A stretch of 64,000 nt of DNA, taken from the NCBI RefSeq assembly GCF_963576545.1, contig NC_083636.1, positions 9,240,856-9,304,855 on the forward strand, written 5' to 3'. This DNA comes from Limanda limanda. Taxonomy: Eukaryota > Chordata > Actinopteri > Pleuronectiformes > Pleuronectidae. The translations under genes and the position numbers were made by a program. Each line of letters starts with the position of its first letter. The stretch's first letter is position 1. Under the pieces are notes generated by a model. The model did not search any database and was not told the origin of the DNA. It saw nothing but the letters and a program-made list of their open reading frames with translations. Shown piece after piece: positions 24,201 through 36,487 of the stretch.

Positions 24201-27078
24201 CTGGAGACACATAATTCATATGATGTACTTAGACGTTTGGAGCTGCATACACACAAAGCACTTACCCATTCTTCACGAAAGCTACACATGCACAAACACG
24301 CAAATGAAGAAGTGATGGGGACATCTGACGCACAGAGTTTCATGGGATGTCAGTGAATGTCTCAGTTGGGAGAACAGAACAATGACCGATCACGATGACA
24401 GCCAGCATGGCTGCACATCCCTAAACCTAATTTAGAGAATCTAGATGCAATACAATAAATCATCTTGTCAGGCTGCACAACATGCAGTTCTTTTATTCTG
24501 GAAACTGGATATTATTTGACACAGTATTGACATTTCTCCTTCAGGGCCGATGCAGAAATGTCGTGCCATGACACCACGCACTCTATCGGTTTGCTCGGAA
24601 CACAGTTTTGCCTTCAAAGACAAACTCTTGTCAGAGCTCCTGTGTTTCTCTGTCAGCCACGACGGAAATCGCTGCCACTTCTGTCCACCATCGTCTGTCT
24701 CACCCCGCAGCAGCACACAGCTATGAAAGCACTTCATATGTTTTATGTCCCTCACAGTGCCCCGTTTGAAGACGTGGGGACTTGTTTTTCTGAGGCATTA
24801 GGACTGCTCTGAAGGAGTGCTGCTAATAAGCACAGGGTGGGCAACATTTCACGACTGTGAGCTGTGGGCACACAACAAAGTATCTGCCTCTGTGCTCTAA
24901 TTAAGCCTCTCTGTTGGCTCGTCGAGCTCGGATACGGGGGAACGGGTAATTAAAAAGTGGAACAAGACACGGACTGGATGCAGGTCGCACTCCTTTCCAG
25001 TTTAAGGTGCTCTCGGTGGAAAACTGTCTCCATTGTTGAGACGAACGATGTGGTACGATACATTGTGATGGTGCGATGAGCGCTGATTCCAGTGCTCGGA
25101 GCAGAAATACTATGGTGATTACAGTGGCTGGGGCAAATGGGGGAGCAGCAGCAGGTTGGAGGTTTAAAAAGCCCCTGAGCGACTCCTGTGGCACAGCTCA
25201 GTGCCAGGAGAGGGGAAATGGTTCAGGTGTTTATATGCAGGAATAAGAAGCAGGTAGAAATGGGAGACAAGCAGAGAAGCTTAGGCAGTCTCCCTGGATA
25301 ACTACAGTATAAATATGTCTGAAAAATCCACTTTCAGAGTTGAACATGGAGTGTTTTGGATAAACTTTCTAGCAAAATACACCATCACATACTTCATTTT
25401 TATTTGAACAAATACCGACAGTTTGCAGGAAGCGGCTCTACTTTCTCTCCTTCCTGTTTTTCACCTCACTATAAAAAAACAATCTGATTCGAACAGACTG
25501 CCATGACGCTTGTGCTATGTAGCTGACTCTAGTCTTCTTGTTTTGCTGTATGCTGTTTGACAATGCATTTTGTTAGAGTCTCTTGGTTTACCAGGTACAG
25601 CAATGTGCAGAAAACTGCCGTAAGGGACACTGACATTGAATTTATCTCTTGAATCAGTCCGACTTTTAATGGACATGGGTGTCCTTTAACCCTTTATGAT
25701 TCACTATACTTATAATAATATAGATATTTCATGTGATCATGTTAACCACAAAATCATTCACTACACAACTGAAAGAGGTCTGGGATCGTTGTATTTTTAA
25801 AACATGTTTGCTGTAAAAATGCACATCTAAGTCCAAACTGTTACAAAGAGGACAATATTCCAGGTTTTTACCCTGCCACTGAATTTAAGGCACAGTATGC
25901 GTTTACACTGTCTCAGTAAATTTGTCTGCAGACCTCAGGACTAACCAAAATCTGAAAAATACAATATTGCTGTTTGAAGAATCTTGCTCAAAATTAAGTC
26001 AAGAACTGACCTCAATTATCCTGGAGCACAATGTCATGACCGCGCAGGGAACTGAGCATTCTGGCATTAATTGAGGTCGTTCTTTGTCTGTGCAGAGCAA
26101 ACACCCTGGAGGTTGTGTGAGGCTGAGGTGGTGAGGCTTCTCACACCGTATCAGAAGTCCACTTTATGGGCGGTAATTAGAAATCGATGATGTTTCACTC
26201 ACTAGTCCAAGGCTGACATGCAATCATGGTGACAAACATCCATTCACAGCCAATGCGGAGAAACTTCTGTGCCCCTGAATTTCATGTCAGGACAGAACTT
26301 GTGAAACAGTCAGGAGACACAAAAACTCCCCTTTGAAGCGCAGAATGATTCGCTATCGACACCTTTTCTAGCAGTTCCTTAGTGAAGGGAGATGCAGCTC
26401 ATGAATTTAATGAAAACTGGATTTCTGGACCCAAAAACTCATAGCTCCAGTTATTTTATTTATTCTTTTTCTGTTCTTCTTCCTTTTTCTAGTGTCTTCT
26501 CTGCTCTGCTCCTCCCCTCCGCAGGGCCCCTTCAAGGAAGATCCAATTAAAATCCCATTATCAAGTGACACGAGGAGGACCTGGCTTCAGTCATGGATGT
26601 GGATCTGGTCTCCCTCATGAGTGGACACTTCGTGCGATGTTGAGAGACAGCCTAAAGCGCGTTTGTTCATGATTCTCTTGTGTGTGAATATGTGAGCAGT
26701 CCACTGAGCCCCCCCCCCCTGCACTGTAGAATAACTGGGCTAAATTTGCACCTCACAGGCAAACATACGTTACACACAAACACATTCACACAATTGGATT
26801 CTTTGCACTAGAAATCTGCTCTTCATTCAGGAAAACATTACCTTTAAGTAATTTAGCAGCTCATCCCCCTTAAGGAGACTCCCCTGCCCCTCATATCCTA
26901 ATGCAGTGGCTTGTTAAACACATGTGTGCTTAGCTGCTGTTTCTCCCAACATTACAGAGAGGTGAAGAGTCACGCAGCATTCATTAGGATTCAAGCTGCT
27001 CTCCAGCTCTTGGCCCAGTGAGGACGTGAAGCAGCCAAACAGGCCAGTGTGGGGGTTTGAAAAGGGCACAGGAGAAGT

Positions 27079-27211
<133 letters not shown>

Positions 27212-29160
27212 TCACAACCTGCTCAGAGTGCACAGCCAACTTTGTTTTGGTATGCCTTTCCTGAAAAAGACCCACACGGATCAAAACATTGCCCCCAGGC
27301 ACCTATTTTGGGATTTGCTGATTACATTTAAATCAGGTTTGTGTTCTATTACATTTCATTTAAAAACTAAATCTAATTTTATTTAGTTTCCATGGTCAAA
27401 TTGAAAGACTTAAATATACAATTTCATTTTTAGTTTTAACAATCAGCAACAGACAAAAACAAACATAAATGAATCCCTGTCAGGGCGCCTGGGACCAGGA
27501 GGAAAGAGTGTACAGAGGGAAGGATGCTGCACTTCTCCTATCCTAACCTAAACCTAATTCCAACCTGAAATGTCCTCACAATGATGTTTTCAATTTAAAA
27601 TTTGACGAAACACCCTTAAAAGGACACGTAGGCACAAAACCACAGGCCTGGTAAAAGCTGTCGAACAAATGCTGCTCGAGATAAGAGTTGACACAACATA
27701 ATGCAAATCACTGCAGTTTGGGACTGACACATTTACACACACACTTCAGTTCTGGTTCACTCTCTCCCCCTTTCTTTCAATAATGCATTTCTAGCACATA
27801 ATGATGCCCCTTGCTGAACCATCCCACCTTCAAATCATAACACACACACACACGCATTACAACCCAAACATGCACACAGACTCAAAAACACAAGACAACC
27901 GTTTCTTGTTTTAGCATTTTGCCGCAGATCAGCCTTGATGAAGCTTTGGGTGTCAGTCACTGCATCGGCTCATAGATGTATCCATGTGGAACTTTAAGAC
28001 CCTTCTGCTAAATGTGTTTCCTAACAGGAGTTGCAGCACCCAGAAAGCTTGTTAATACGTATTAATGGCAGATACTTCCCGAGGCTACGAGCCCAAACTG
28101 CAGCGGCAGCAAATGGATCCTTAGGAAGCCGACTTCGACAGGATGAATGGACTTTTTAAAGACTGAAATGGATTCTCGACTGTGAATAGATCATAAAGGT
28201 CCAGGCCAAAAACATATTTCTTCTGTAAGATGTTAGGCTGGTCTTAAGCAAGTAGAATGCAGTTCAATCAGAGATCAGAAAATCGACTAGACCAGTGAAG
28301 GACACCTCTTCACCTTTAAGGATCGTTGGTTAAATGAAATGTTATCCGATGAGTTTTGATTGATTTGACTCAAGAAGGAATGCTGTGCTGCTGCAGTGCT
28401 CCGTGTCCATCGATGGGCAGCCATACATATCTGAGTGAATCATGATTTTTGTTTCATCAGTCGTCAACTGTGCTTCTCAACTCTTTGTTTGTTTTCGTCA
28501 ACTGCCTACTGGCCATTCCTGATGCTTACCAGCTACAGTGAATGTGCCTTTAGTGAATCCTCAAAAGGGTTTGGGGGGTTTTGGTCATGAAGTCTTCTTT
28601 TGATCGATGACAAGGAAACATGTCCTCTTACATTCTGGAGAGCACTGTCAACTCGCTGTGCAGTCATGAAGGGAGTTTTCTTCAGCATGCAAATTATTCT
28701 CAGTTATCCACAGGACATGGTCTCCTCTGGCAGATTTTTCTTTAACATCGATCTCTGATATTCCTTTTGTGTGCCTCACTTCTATCTTTTTCACTTGCAT
28801 CGCCACCTCTCAACAAAAGACAACTCCACTATAATCTAAATGGCAGCTCTTGACTCTTAAACAACCCTGTGCCTTGTGTGAGATCGTTTGCACATGAACT
28901 AATGTCAAGATGACAAACAGCCGACTGGGAAATTCTAAATTCGAACCCTTGCAATTTGGTTGCTATGTGTTACGTGTACAATATTTTACACATAGTTCTT
29001 TAAATATTGACATAAACCCACTCAAATAAGTGGGGACATGGCACGTTAATGTAGTATCTGTTATTTCCAGATTGACTATGCTAAAGAACAGAGGATGAAG
29101 ACATGTGTAACTGTTCAAACACTGCACTGGACTGTATGCCCTAAATAAAAATAACCTGCA

Positions 29161-29164
<4 letters not shown>

Positions 29165-29244
<80 letters not shown>
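29165..29244. repeat. (CA)40 microsatellite
   Basis: An 80-base uninterrupted CA run, preceded by cacc and ended by taagtg. It is the second longest dinucleotide tract here and sits about 1 kb downstream, in gene direction, of the NAV1-like first exon. Confidence 0.98.
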
Positions 29245-29246
<2 letters not shown>

Positions 29247-30267
29247 AGTGTAATAATAAGCTATATTGATCACATTGGATGTGTGATTCACAGGCTGTGA
29301 GGGAGGTGCAAGTAATAAAAGCTGTTCCTTTTCAGTGGAGGTGGTGTTGATTTTCCATCATGTACAGTACATCTCAAGGTATTTCAGTTTTATGCTGCAT
29401 CATGCCTCAACCTGCTTAAAGGAAATCAGCAACAGTATGGTCATTGCCAGAGCTCACACTGCCATGCAGTGCATTTTACTATATGCTTAATCTGTAGAGT
29501 CACAATAATCATCTCTGCTGTCACAGTTACTTAAAAAATGGTATGATCAGCCGAAGCTCCCCCTCCCACATCCCTTTGCTCTGACATCAAAGCCAGGTTT
29601 GTACATCAGGGCTCATTCAAAAAGCACATAGAGCACCGTGCACTGGGAAATTTGACTTTAACCATACTCCATGTTGAGCCCCTGTAAAATTGATGTTTAT
29701 AAAGCTACTGTCAAGTATAGCACTGTACCTGTGGGAATAGGTTAGACACAGTGTGGCACTGGAAATTCCAAAAAGCGCCTAACATTGCAGCACAGCGGGC
29801 AGGGTGCCTAATTAACTGAAAGGACGCGTATGAGAGATTTCTCTCAGTCTGTTTACATGAATGAAGAATTTACATTTGTGGGTGAGTGTGTGTGAATGAC
29901 TTGCACACGGCAGGTTGTGTGTACTCATACAGCACAACCCAGCTCGTGCAGTTTTCTTAAATAGGCTCTTAAAATGCTAATAGTGTTCTGAGCAATAGGC
30001 TTCCCCATCACCAGGATTAAGAAAATAACCAGCTTATTTCAGGATTTTTCTGCCATGACATTCTCATATTCTGCTCGTTAGCATTTCGTCTAACAAAACT
30101 TTGTTACATAATATGAACAGAAGTTATTTTACTTCAAGTAAAAAGTTTCCACTTTGTACCGTTGTCACAACTCTAAAATGTTGTAATAAAAATAACCAAA
30201 TGATTTCTGTCTACACTGTACATTCCACTTTTATTTCCTGCAGACGGTTGAGACCATATGGACTTAC

Positions 30268-30949
30268 GTGGGCGGGGTTGTTTGTGCAGCACCTTCTCCA
30301 GGTCGCCCAGCATGGTGAGGATCACCTCCTTATCCAGCTGAGCCGTTCCCTCACGAGGACCTCCCCCTGCAACCTCCTCCTCTGCCCAGTAACCCCCATC
30401 CTTCTCCCTGTCTCCCTTCTTCCCACCACCCCTGCCTGCTCCTGGCTCCTCGTCTGACCGCCCGCTGCTGCCCTCCTCATCTGTTCCTGCTTCCTCCCTG
30501 GACTTCCGCTGGAGCTCAGTCCTTGAATGGCCGCTGTATGATGCCCGCTGTGGCCGCCCGCCTGCAGCCGTGCTCCGCCAAGGGACCGGGATAAGGGAAT
30601 GCTCCGACTTGGAAAGCACCTTGGTGAGGGAGAGCGACAGGGATCGGGTCCTGGTTCCGCGGACACCTCCGCCCCTTGTGACCACCTCCTTCCTGGGGCT
30701 CCCCTGCAGGCTGCCCCCTGCCCTCTGCTTGGAACTTGAATACAATGAAGAGTTCTGAGGTTGGGAAACATGAGAAGGTGGATCGTCGAGCTCGGAGGCG
30801 TAAACCCGCTGCTCGCTGTCGCTGAGCAGGGTCAGATTGGTGAGTGAGCGCTGCTTGATCCGCAGGTTGAGGTTGTCGGGGAGAGGCTGGGGGGGCCGCC
30901 GAGCCGGGCTGCCCCCCTGGTACACCGAGAACTCTGCTCCTCTCTTCAT
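30268..30949 (-). CDS. nav3: Alternative first coding exon of nav3, NAV1-like N-terminus
   Basis: A 227-codon open frame from ATG at 30947-30949 to a consensus donor 'gtaagtcc' starting at 30267, ending in phase 1. The triplets before the ATG are TGA GCA GGG, so translation cannot begin further upstream in this frame. The protein resembles the N-terminus of NAV1. NLRIKQRSLTNLTLLSDSEQ (residues 28-47) matches NAV1 NLRKQKSLTNLSFLTDSEKK. TKVLSKSEHSL (109-119) matches KTLSKSEHSL. VILTMLGDLEKVL (209-221) matches VVTVLGDLEQLL. A SLIP motif (118-121) fits the EB1-binding SxIP pattern. An acidic patch (about 152-168) and a Gly/Lys/Arg stretch (171-182) lie between. The exon is placed between long-form exons 34193-34308 and 24092-24200, and its phase fits the latter. 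I infer an internal promoter giving a CH-less isoform. Beyond the donor, the frame only reads into intron. Confidence 0.85.
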
Positions 30950-31975
30950 CCCTGCTCACTGCTGCCCTTTGCCTTTTCTCAGCTTACCTCTTTACCTCCG
31001 GTGGCTCGGTGACAGAAACCGCACATGCGAGTGGATCTTCCTGTGCGTGGCTTTCCGTTTCACATCTTGGCCGCACTGTCACCGAGAGAGCGGACGGAGT
31101 GAAGGAGGCGACGGTGGACGGAGGAGGCAGAGAGATGTGACACCACCTGACTGAGGTCCAGTCTTCACAGGGCTGGAGGGAAAGAGAGCACAGGGCGAAG
31201 AGCAGAGAGAAACCCTCCCTCTCAGGCATATAGGTAGAATCCAGATCCATCCTTGAGGCAGCCCATACTCATGGTCAGGCAAGGAGCCGGAGAGAGACAC
31301 TTGTCCCTGCCACTCCTCCAGTTCTCATGCTGTCTCTCGGTCTTCTTGGATTCCTTCTCTTGCCTCACCACGGTCAGGGGCGTGGATGAACGAGCCGCTC
31401 CATCTCCCGTCCCTTCACCGGCACGCTCTCATTCTCCCTCTCTCCTTCTGCCGCCTGTGCTCACACTCTCTTTATCTCTTCCCCTATTAAACGACAGTTT
31501 CTTTTCAGTCACTCTTATCGCTCTCCCCCCACCTTCTGTCTCTCCTTTAATTACCACTTCGCTGCCACATTTCCCCTGCCTCCCCACTGACTCTGACAGT
31601 TCCACTCTCCTCACAGCGCAAAAAGGAACGGGTGGCGAAGCCGGCAAACGGACGCGTATAGCTCTCTCCGTCTGCCTGTTCATTCCAGCATGCAGCCTGC
31701 AGTACTCCCTCTCTCTCTCTCTCTCTCTCTTTCTCTCAACCCTCCCTCCCTGTGTTTATCACCCTCTCCGTCTCCTAATCTCTCTCATTCTCTCACTTTT
31801 TCCTCAGTTCCCTTTCCTCCCTCTCCGTATCTTTCACCCTCTCTTTCAGCATCCCTCCATTTCTCTCGCTCGCAGTGTGACAGTGAGTTGTTTGGACAGT
31901 GCACCTGTAAGATTGCAGCCCCTGCAGTGCCCCGCTGGCCGCCCCGACTTAATTAAATGCTATCTTGAGAAGTGA
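30950..31975 (-). promoter_or_regulatory. nav3: Putative internal promoter and 5' leader of NAV1-like isoform
   Basis: This region lies directly upstream of the ATG at 30949. The first 400 bases are relatively GC- and CpG-rich (for example around 31070-31130 and 31370-31430). Then comes a long stretch of C/T on the plus strand, which is G/A on the coding strand, between about 31290 and 31880, with an almost pure (CT)n core at 31709-31731. No clear TATA box was found. CpG-rich, TATA-less, purine/pyrimidine-asymmetric sequence is common at vertebrate promoters, but transcription start sites cannot be read from sequence. A donor-like GAG|GTAAGC occurs at 30981-30990, only 38 bases before the ATG. 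A 240-codon plus-strand ORF here is low-complexity Ser/Leu/Pro and I treat it as spurious. Confidence 0.45.
31709..31737. repeat. (CT)n tract within pyrimidine-rich region
   Basis: An almost pure CT dinucleotide run with one TT interruption, inside a roughly 600-base C/T-rich stretch on the plus strand. Confidence 0.9.
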
Positions 31976-34192
31976 AAGCAGCGAGCCCGCAGCTTATCAT
32001 GGATCAACAGTGAGACCACAACCGACAAACTCCCATCAATCAGTGCAAGCGTTATTAGCCCTGTCGCCATTAGTCACAGCTGTCTTCATTTTAGTCATTG
32101 CTAAATCCTGGTAACCACAAGCTAAAAGCCACTGGAAGCAGTCGCCTCAGAAGCCAGAATCAAGGTGATTACACTGAGAGCGACTTATCTACATAATAGT
32201 CTGAGGCTCCAAGTTCATCATTAATCTTTGCTCTATTATCTATACAAATTAACATATAAATAGAGAAAAAAAATGAAGATAATTACATCAGAGGCTCAAC
32301 TTGTTTTACAAATAATTACACAAAAGCTTAAAGCTTAATGTAAATAAAGACTTTATACGCTCGTGCTGTTTTGATGTTTAGGGATTGTCACAACTGACAT
32401 TGGTTCAGCCCGTATACATAAAATAAGCAGGCTTGTCATGTGGTATTTGTGGCATCGGATTTACTTCTCTTCGAAGAGGGAGTCGGAAAAAACAGAGGAT
32501 GCAAGACGACCAAGAAAACGTGTGACAACAAAAAGCAAGTGTTTGAAATGGACCCAAAACAAAGGGAATCTTCAGCGCTGCAGTTTAATTTTGTCCTTCA
32601 AATGATGGGCTTCGGAAAAGCCACGACCAGAGCAAAATGGCTGGAATGTCTCTGCCGACCTGACATCCCCAGAACCTGTAATCACAGGCTGTTGTTTGTG
32701 CTCGCTGAGCTTTGTAGACAAAGTCTGTCTGGATTCACTTTGAGCTTGACATCTTATTTTTCATTGAGCGTGCTTTATGTTGGTTTGACCTCTCTTTCTT
32801 CTTTCACTGAGAGGATAGAAGGAGGGAGTTCTCTCCATATTAAGATGTCAACAATTCAAGTCATTTGAAAATTTCTGCTGAAATATAAAATCCAAATCAC
32901 AAGGAGAATTCTGAAATCTGCCTTAGGTAAATAAACATCTGGGAAAATAATTACCACTTTAATCAAAGAAAGCAATTTTGATCATAGAATTTTAAGCAAC
33001 ACAAAGATCGGTATCATAAAGCAGGATGCATGAAACTGTGACACAGAAGTCTACATCCTCAACTGGCAAGATCTCATCGAAACAATAGGAATTTTCCCTG
33101 CCAGCTTTTTGTGTTTTGATGTGTGCTGCCTGGCTTAAGCTCTCATGCAGTTTGTTGTCACGAGTCTCAGTTTGTGGTTAGAAACTCTTGACCTCTAAGC
33201 TCGAGAAGCTCAGTCGTGCAGATGTCCACTGTGTGTTATTAAAGGCTAATGAAGACATTTGCAGTCTTCCCTCTTTTCAAACAAACTTAAGATATAAATT
33301 GAACCAGCTCTTTCCGTCCATGCGTATGTTATGACAGTAATAGTTGAATAGGATTACATGAACACACAAAAAGGGGATGTAACTGATGATGGCAGCTCGC
33401 GGAGATGTAAACACAGAGCCACAGATGCTCCGTGTGCCTGGCTGTCAGCACTGACCTTTTCTTTTCTCTGCATGAGACCAGCACGGAACAGAGATCCCCC
33501 AGTAAACACAAACAGACCTCAAAGCAGCATATATAGCCAACGCAAACCAGGAACACGCAGTCGCCTTCTGCATTTCCTAAAGTAGGAAACTGCATTGTCT
33601 ATTGAATTCCTCTCACATGTGGAGCAGCACTGCAGCGGCAACGGGGTCAACATTAAATAAATATAAATAGTGGACAGCAGGTTATATTCTTTCATTTTAT
33701 GTTCCAGTCAATTCACTACGATCCTCCACTGCTTTTCTTTTAAATGTTCCTTGTGTGTGAGTTTTTACTGCCTTAAACTGTGGAACACACTGCCACTGGG
33801 CATTAGAAAGGAAACCTCTAGTGGTAATAAAAAAATAATTATAATTTCAGACTCATCTTTTAATCTGTATTGAAATAAACTGTTTTAATTTCTAATTCCA
33901 ACTAATGCCATATCTTATGCTAACTTTATCACTTTTATCTTTTGTGTACATTTTATTCCTAATTCTTCATTTTTTAAAAATTGTACTATCTAATGTTGCT
34001 TTTTTGTGTTTGTGTGCTGTTGTAATGCTGCTATTTAAGCACTTTGGCTACATGTTAGCATGAAAGGGGCTTAATAAAGCTGATCTGAGCAAAATGGCTG
34101 TATTCTAAGAGACAAACGTAAATGTCTTTCACACACCCACTGTGGACTCACAATGCAGAGCCCCCATCATGTGTGTGGACTGTTGAATGTAC
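31976..34192 (-). other. nav3: nav3 intron between exon 34193-34308 and the internal first exon
   Basis: Non-coding. The first 200 bases (about 31930-32180) are balanced-composition sequence with several ATTAG/TAAT-like sites, and are a possible enhancer for the internal promoter. The interval 33680-34090 is a LINE 3' remnant. A 142-codon plus-strand ORF at 32440-32868 lacks any recognisable domain and splice context. Confidence 0.7.
33680..34090 (+). mobile_element. L2-type LINE 3' end remnant
   Basis: A short frame reads CLKLWNTLPLGIRKETSSGN. This resembles the extreme C-terminus of L2/Rex1-type non-LTR reverse transcriptases, where 'LWNSLP..IR' is followed by a short region ending in a His-Leu-Phe stretch. 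The frame breaks soon after, in an AT-rich stretch. The non-coding tail that follows ends with 'gcttaataaagctgatctg', in the position where such elements carry a short A/T-rich 3' UTR. No intact reverse transcriptase is present; it is a truncated, degenerate copy inserted opposite to nav3. Confidence 0.6.
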
Positions 34193-34308
34193 CTGATATC
34201 TCCTCCAGGCACTGTTTGGCTGTCTTGCTGTAGACCAGCTCTCCCTTGGTGGGGCTGAGGCAGGGGTCGGCCGGGGCCATCATGGTACAGTCATTTTCTG
34301 AGAAGGTC
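34193..34308 (-). CDS. nav3: nav3 internal exon (SENDCTMMAPAD to CLEEIS)
   Basis: A 116-base exon, acceptor 'tttgtgccttcag' above 34308 and donor 'gtacattcaa' at 34192. It completes the Arg codon of PFMY-R and reads TFSENDCTMMAPADPCLSPT, KGELVYSKTAKQCLEEIS, ending in phase 1. Human NAV3 has the collinear HSENEG, CTSPTKMDLSYSKTAKQCLEEISG. NAV2 differs clearly here, with TKTGQPALEELTG, so this exon is one of the best grounds for calling the gene nav3. In the long form it is followed by exon 24092-24200, skipping the alternative first exon at 30268-30949. Confidence 0.95.
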
Positions 34309-34489
34309 CTGAAGGCACAAAGAACGAATGATGCACAGCGGTTATCAAGACAGGCTGCAACAACTCAGCCACTGCACTCACTGGAGTTAGTTTTTCATTG
34401 TCAAACAAAGCAATACAAGTTTTGAAAAGATATGCATGTTTTCACCAAGTAGATATTAAACATTTAAAATACATGGTAATCCCTACTGG

Positions 34490-34775
34490 CAGCATGGTTG
34501 TGTTGAGGTTAGCAGAGTTTACATGTTCTCCCTGTGTCTGAATCGGTTATCTCTGGGTACTCCAGCCTCCTCCAAGAGTCAAAGACATGCAGTTTGGGAT
34601 TAGGTTTATCAGAGACTCAAATTTGTCCCTAGGTGTTTGTCTTTGTGTGTTTGCTCTTCAATATGACGGCGACCTGTCCAACCATGCCTCTCACCCAATG
34701 TCTGCTGGGACTGGCTCCAGCTCCCTCAATGACCCTTAAAAGCATAGGAGCTAGGTAATGGATGGATGGATGGTA
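34490..34775 (+). mobile_element. Non-LTR retroelement 3' end with GATG repeats
   Basis: Reads as a diverged copy of a common fish retroelement tail. In order it has 'catgttctccctgtgtc', 'gggtactccagcctcctcc', 'caaagacatgcagt', 'ggcgacctgtccaaccatgcc' in part, 'gctgggactggctccagc' and 'gacccttaaaagcatagg', ending in 'atggatggatggatgg'. Terminal GATG/TGGA repeats and these blocks are typical of RTE/Rex3-like or related elements and the SINEs they mobilise. The exact family is not assigned. There is no coding part, so it is truncated. Confidence 0.6.
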
Positions 34776-36123
34776 ATCAACATTGACAGAAAACATTGTT
34801 TAGTTAAGGTGTCCATGCTAAGGTGAAGTGCTATAATGTGGAAAGTTTCACATAAGATGTAATTAACATTTGTCACGGTAACAAAATACATTTGTCACGG
34901 TTCAGTTTTAAGTGGAATCATATTTTCCTCCTTCAACAATAATAAGTACTGCCAATAATTCTTGAGCCGCAATTTTGGAAAGACAAAGTTCCATCTTAAC
35001 TTCGGAGGAGATGATTCATGAGTCGTGATCAAGATGAAAGATATATTCTGTCTCATTAAATCAGTAAAATTTGGTTTAAGTATGGTAATAAAATGATTAC
35101 TTTGACATTAAAACATTTAGCGTCACATAAACATTTTATGGTCTGGCTATGATAGCTAATAGTAAGTCAGGCAGATGAATGTGATGAAATTGGAGGGTTT
35201 AAAAGACCTGTTGCCAAAATATTTTGGTTTTTGATTTCGAGCAACAGAGGGAATGTTACCTCTTAAGCATTTAGTCTGTACCTCTGCAGTGTAAAGCAAG
35301 AGCAGTGTTTGAATTTCTGAGTCTGTCTTTGGTTTCAGGCACATATTCAACAGATGGACACCTCTAAAGGGAGGAGGGGGTGGTATTGGATGAGATGTTT
35401 CCTCTAAGTGCTTGTGAGTGTGTGTGCAGGAGTGTGCATGAAATATGTGTTTGTGTGCATCTGCCTCCCTCCTCGAGCCCGAGCTGCATCTCGTCGCACT
35501 GTGTGTTTGCTCATGTGAAGAAACAAAGATCAAGTCCAATACACCTCACAAAATAACAGTGCTACACACACCGACAGGAAAACACGAAACCATGTATGTA
35601 CAAGCACTTAAAAACAGATGAACAGCCAGTCGAACACAGAGATAGATGATGCACATACAAACAAAATAAGATGCACACTCGATCAGGAATGCATACACAC
35701 AATTAAAAGCATGGAAACCAACCACACCCTTGTGAAAATCCTGAAATACACACCGTAAAACTCGCACGTAAACACAGATCTAAGCACAAGCTGCTCTATA
35801 GTATTCACTCTTTCCCACACACACACCCACATACACACAAAGGACCCCCAACACCTGCAGAGCTGCAGATAAAACTTGGCCTCCAATTGTGACAGACATC
35901 AGTCTGTGACTTCAGACTGCAAGCTCCCCTCATCTCAGTGGATTCACAAAGACACAGACAGAGATATTCTCTGCCACTGCTGCACATAACAATTTGGACC
36001 AAGAATAAGAAAGCACATATAATATGGGTGACAGCTGCAGTGACAATTCATTATTTGCTGTAATTGATCCTGATCCTTTTAACAGCTTTGCTGTTCTGTT
36101 GCCTCTGGCTGCATAATGAACTC

Positions 36124-36159
36124 TTGATGAAACAACAGTTCTATTTGTTGTTTCATCAA
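36124..36159. repeat. Inverted repeat, 14-base arms, 8-base loop
   Basis: Arm ttgatgaaacaaca at 36124-36137 pairs perfectly with 36146-36159; pairing stops at c/c outside. Intronic. Confidence 0.92.
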
Positions 36160-36487
36160 CATAAGAATCTACAGGGATGGAAGTCATACTGTCATCCACA
36201 CTGTTTGGTGACTGCTGGGTGACAGGTGATCCGTCAGACAATGCAGTGCAGAAAAAATGATCAATTAGAAGTAACAAATTTCCCCAATGTATTCTTGTAG
36301 TATTTATATTGCGATATGACTGGAGTATTCTATGTTTTATTGCTATTTATCTGGCTCCAAACAGGAATATGCAAAAACTACTGAAAAAATATTTATGATA
36401 TAGTGGAGTATGTGCAACAGAAGAACGCAGTAACTTTTGGATTTGATTAAAGAGGCAGATCCAAGATGTTCTTTTGACATTTCAGTC

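Noticed and set aside
30516..30959. 147- and 149-codon minus-strand ORFs overlapping the NAV1-like exon
   Set aside because: Out of frame with the NAV1-like blocks and without family similarity; GC-rich shadows.
31253..31975. 240-codon plus-strand ORF
   Set aside because: Low-complexity Ser/Leu/Pro translation of a C/T-rich tract with no domain or splice context.
32440..32868. 142-codon plus-strand ORF
   Set aside because: No family match or splice context; lies in intron on the opposite strand.
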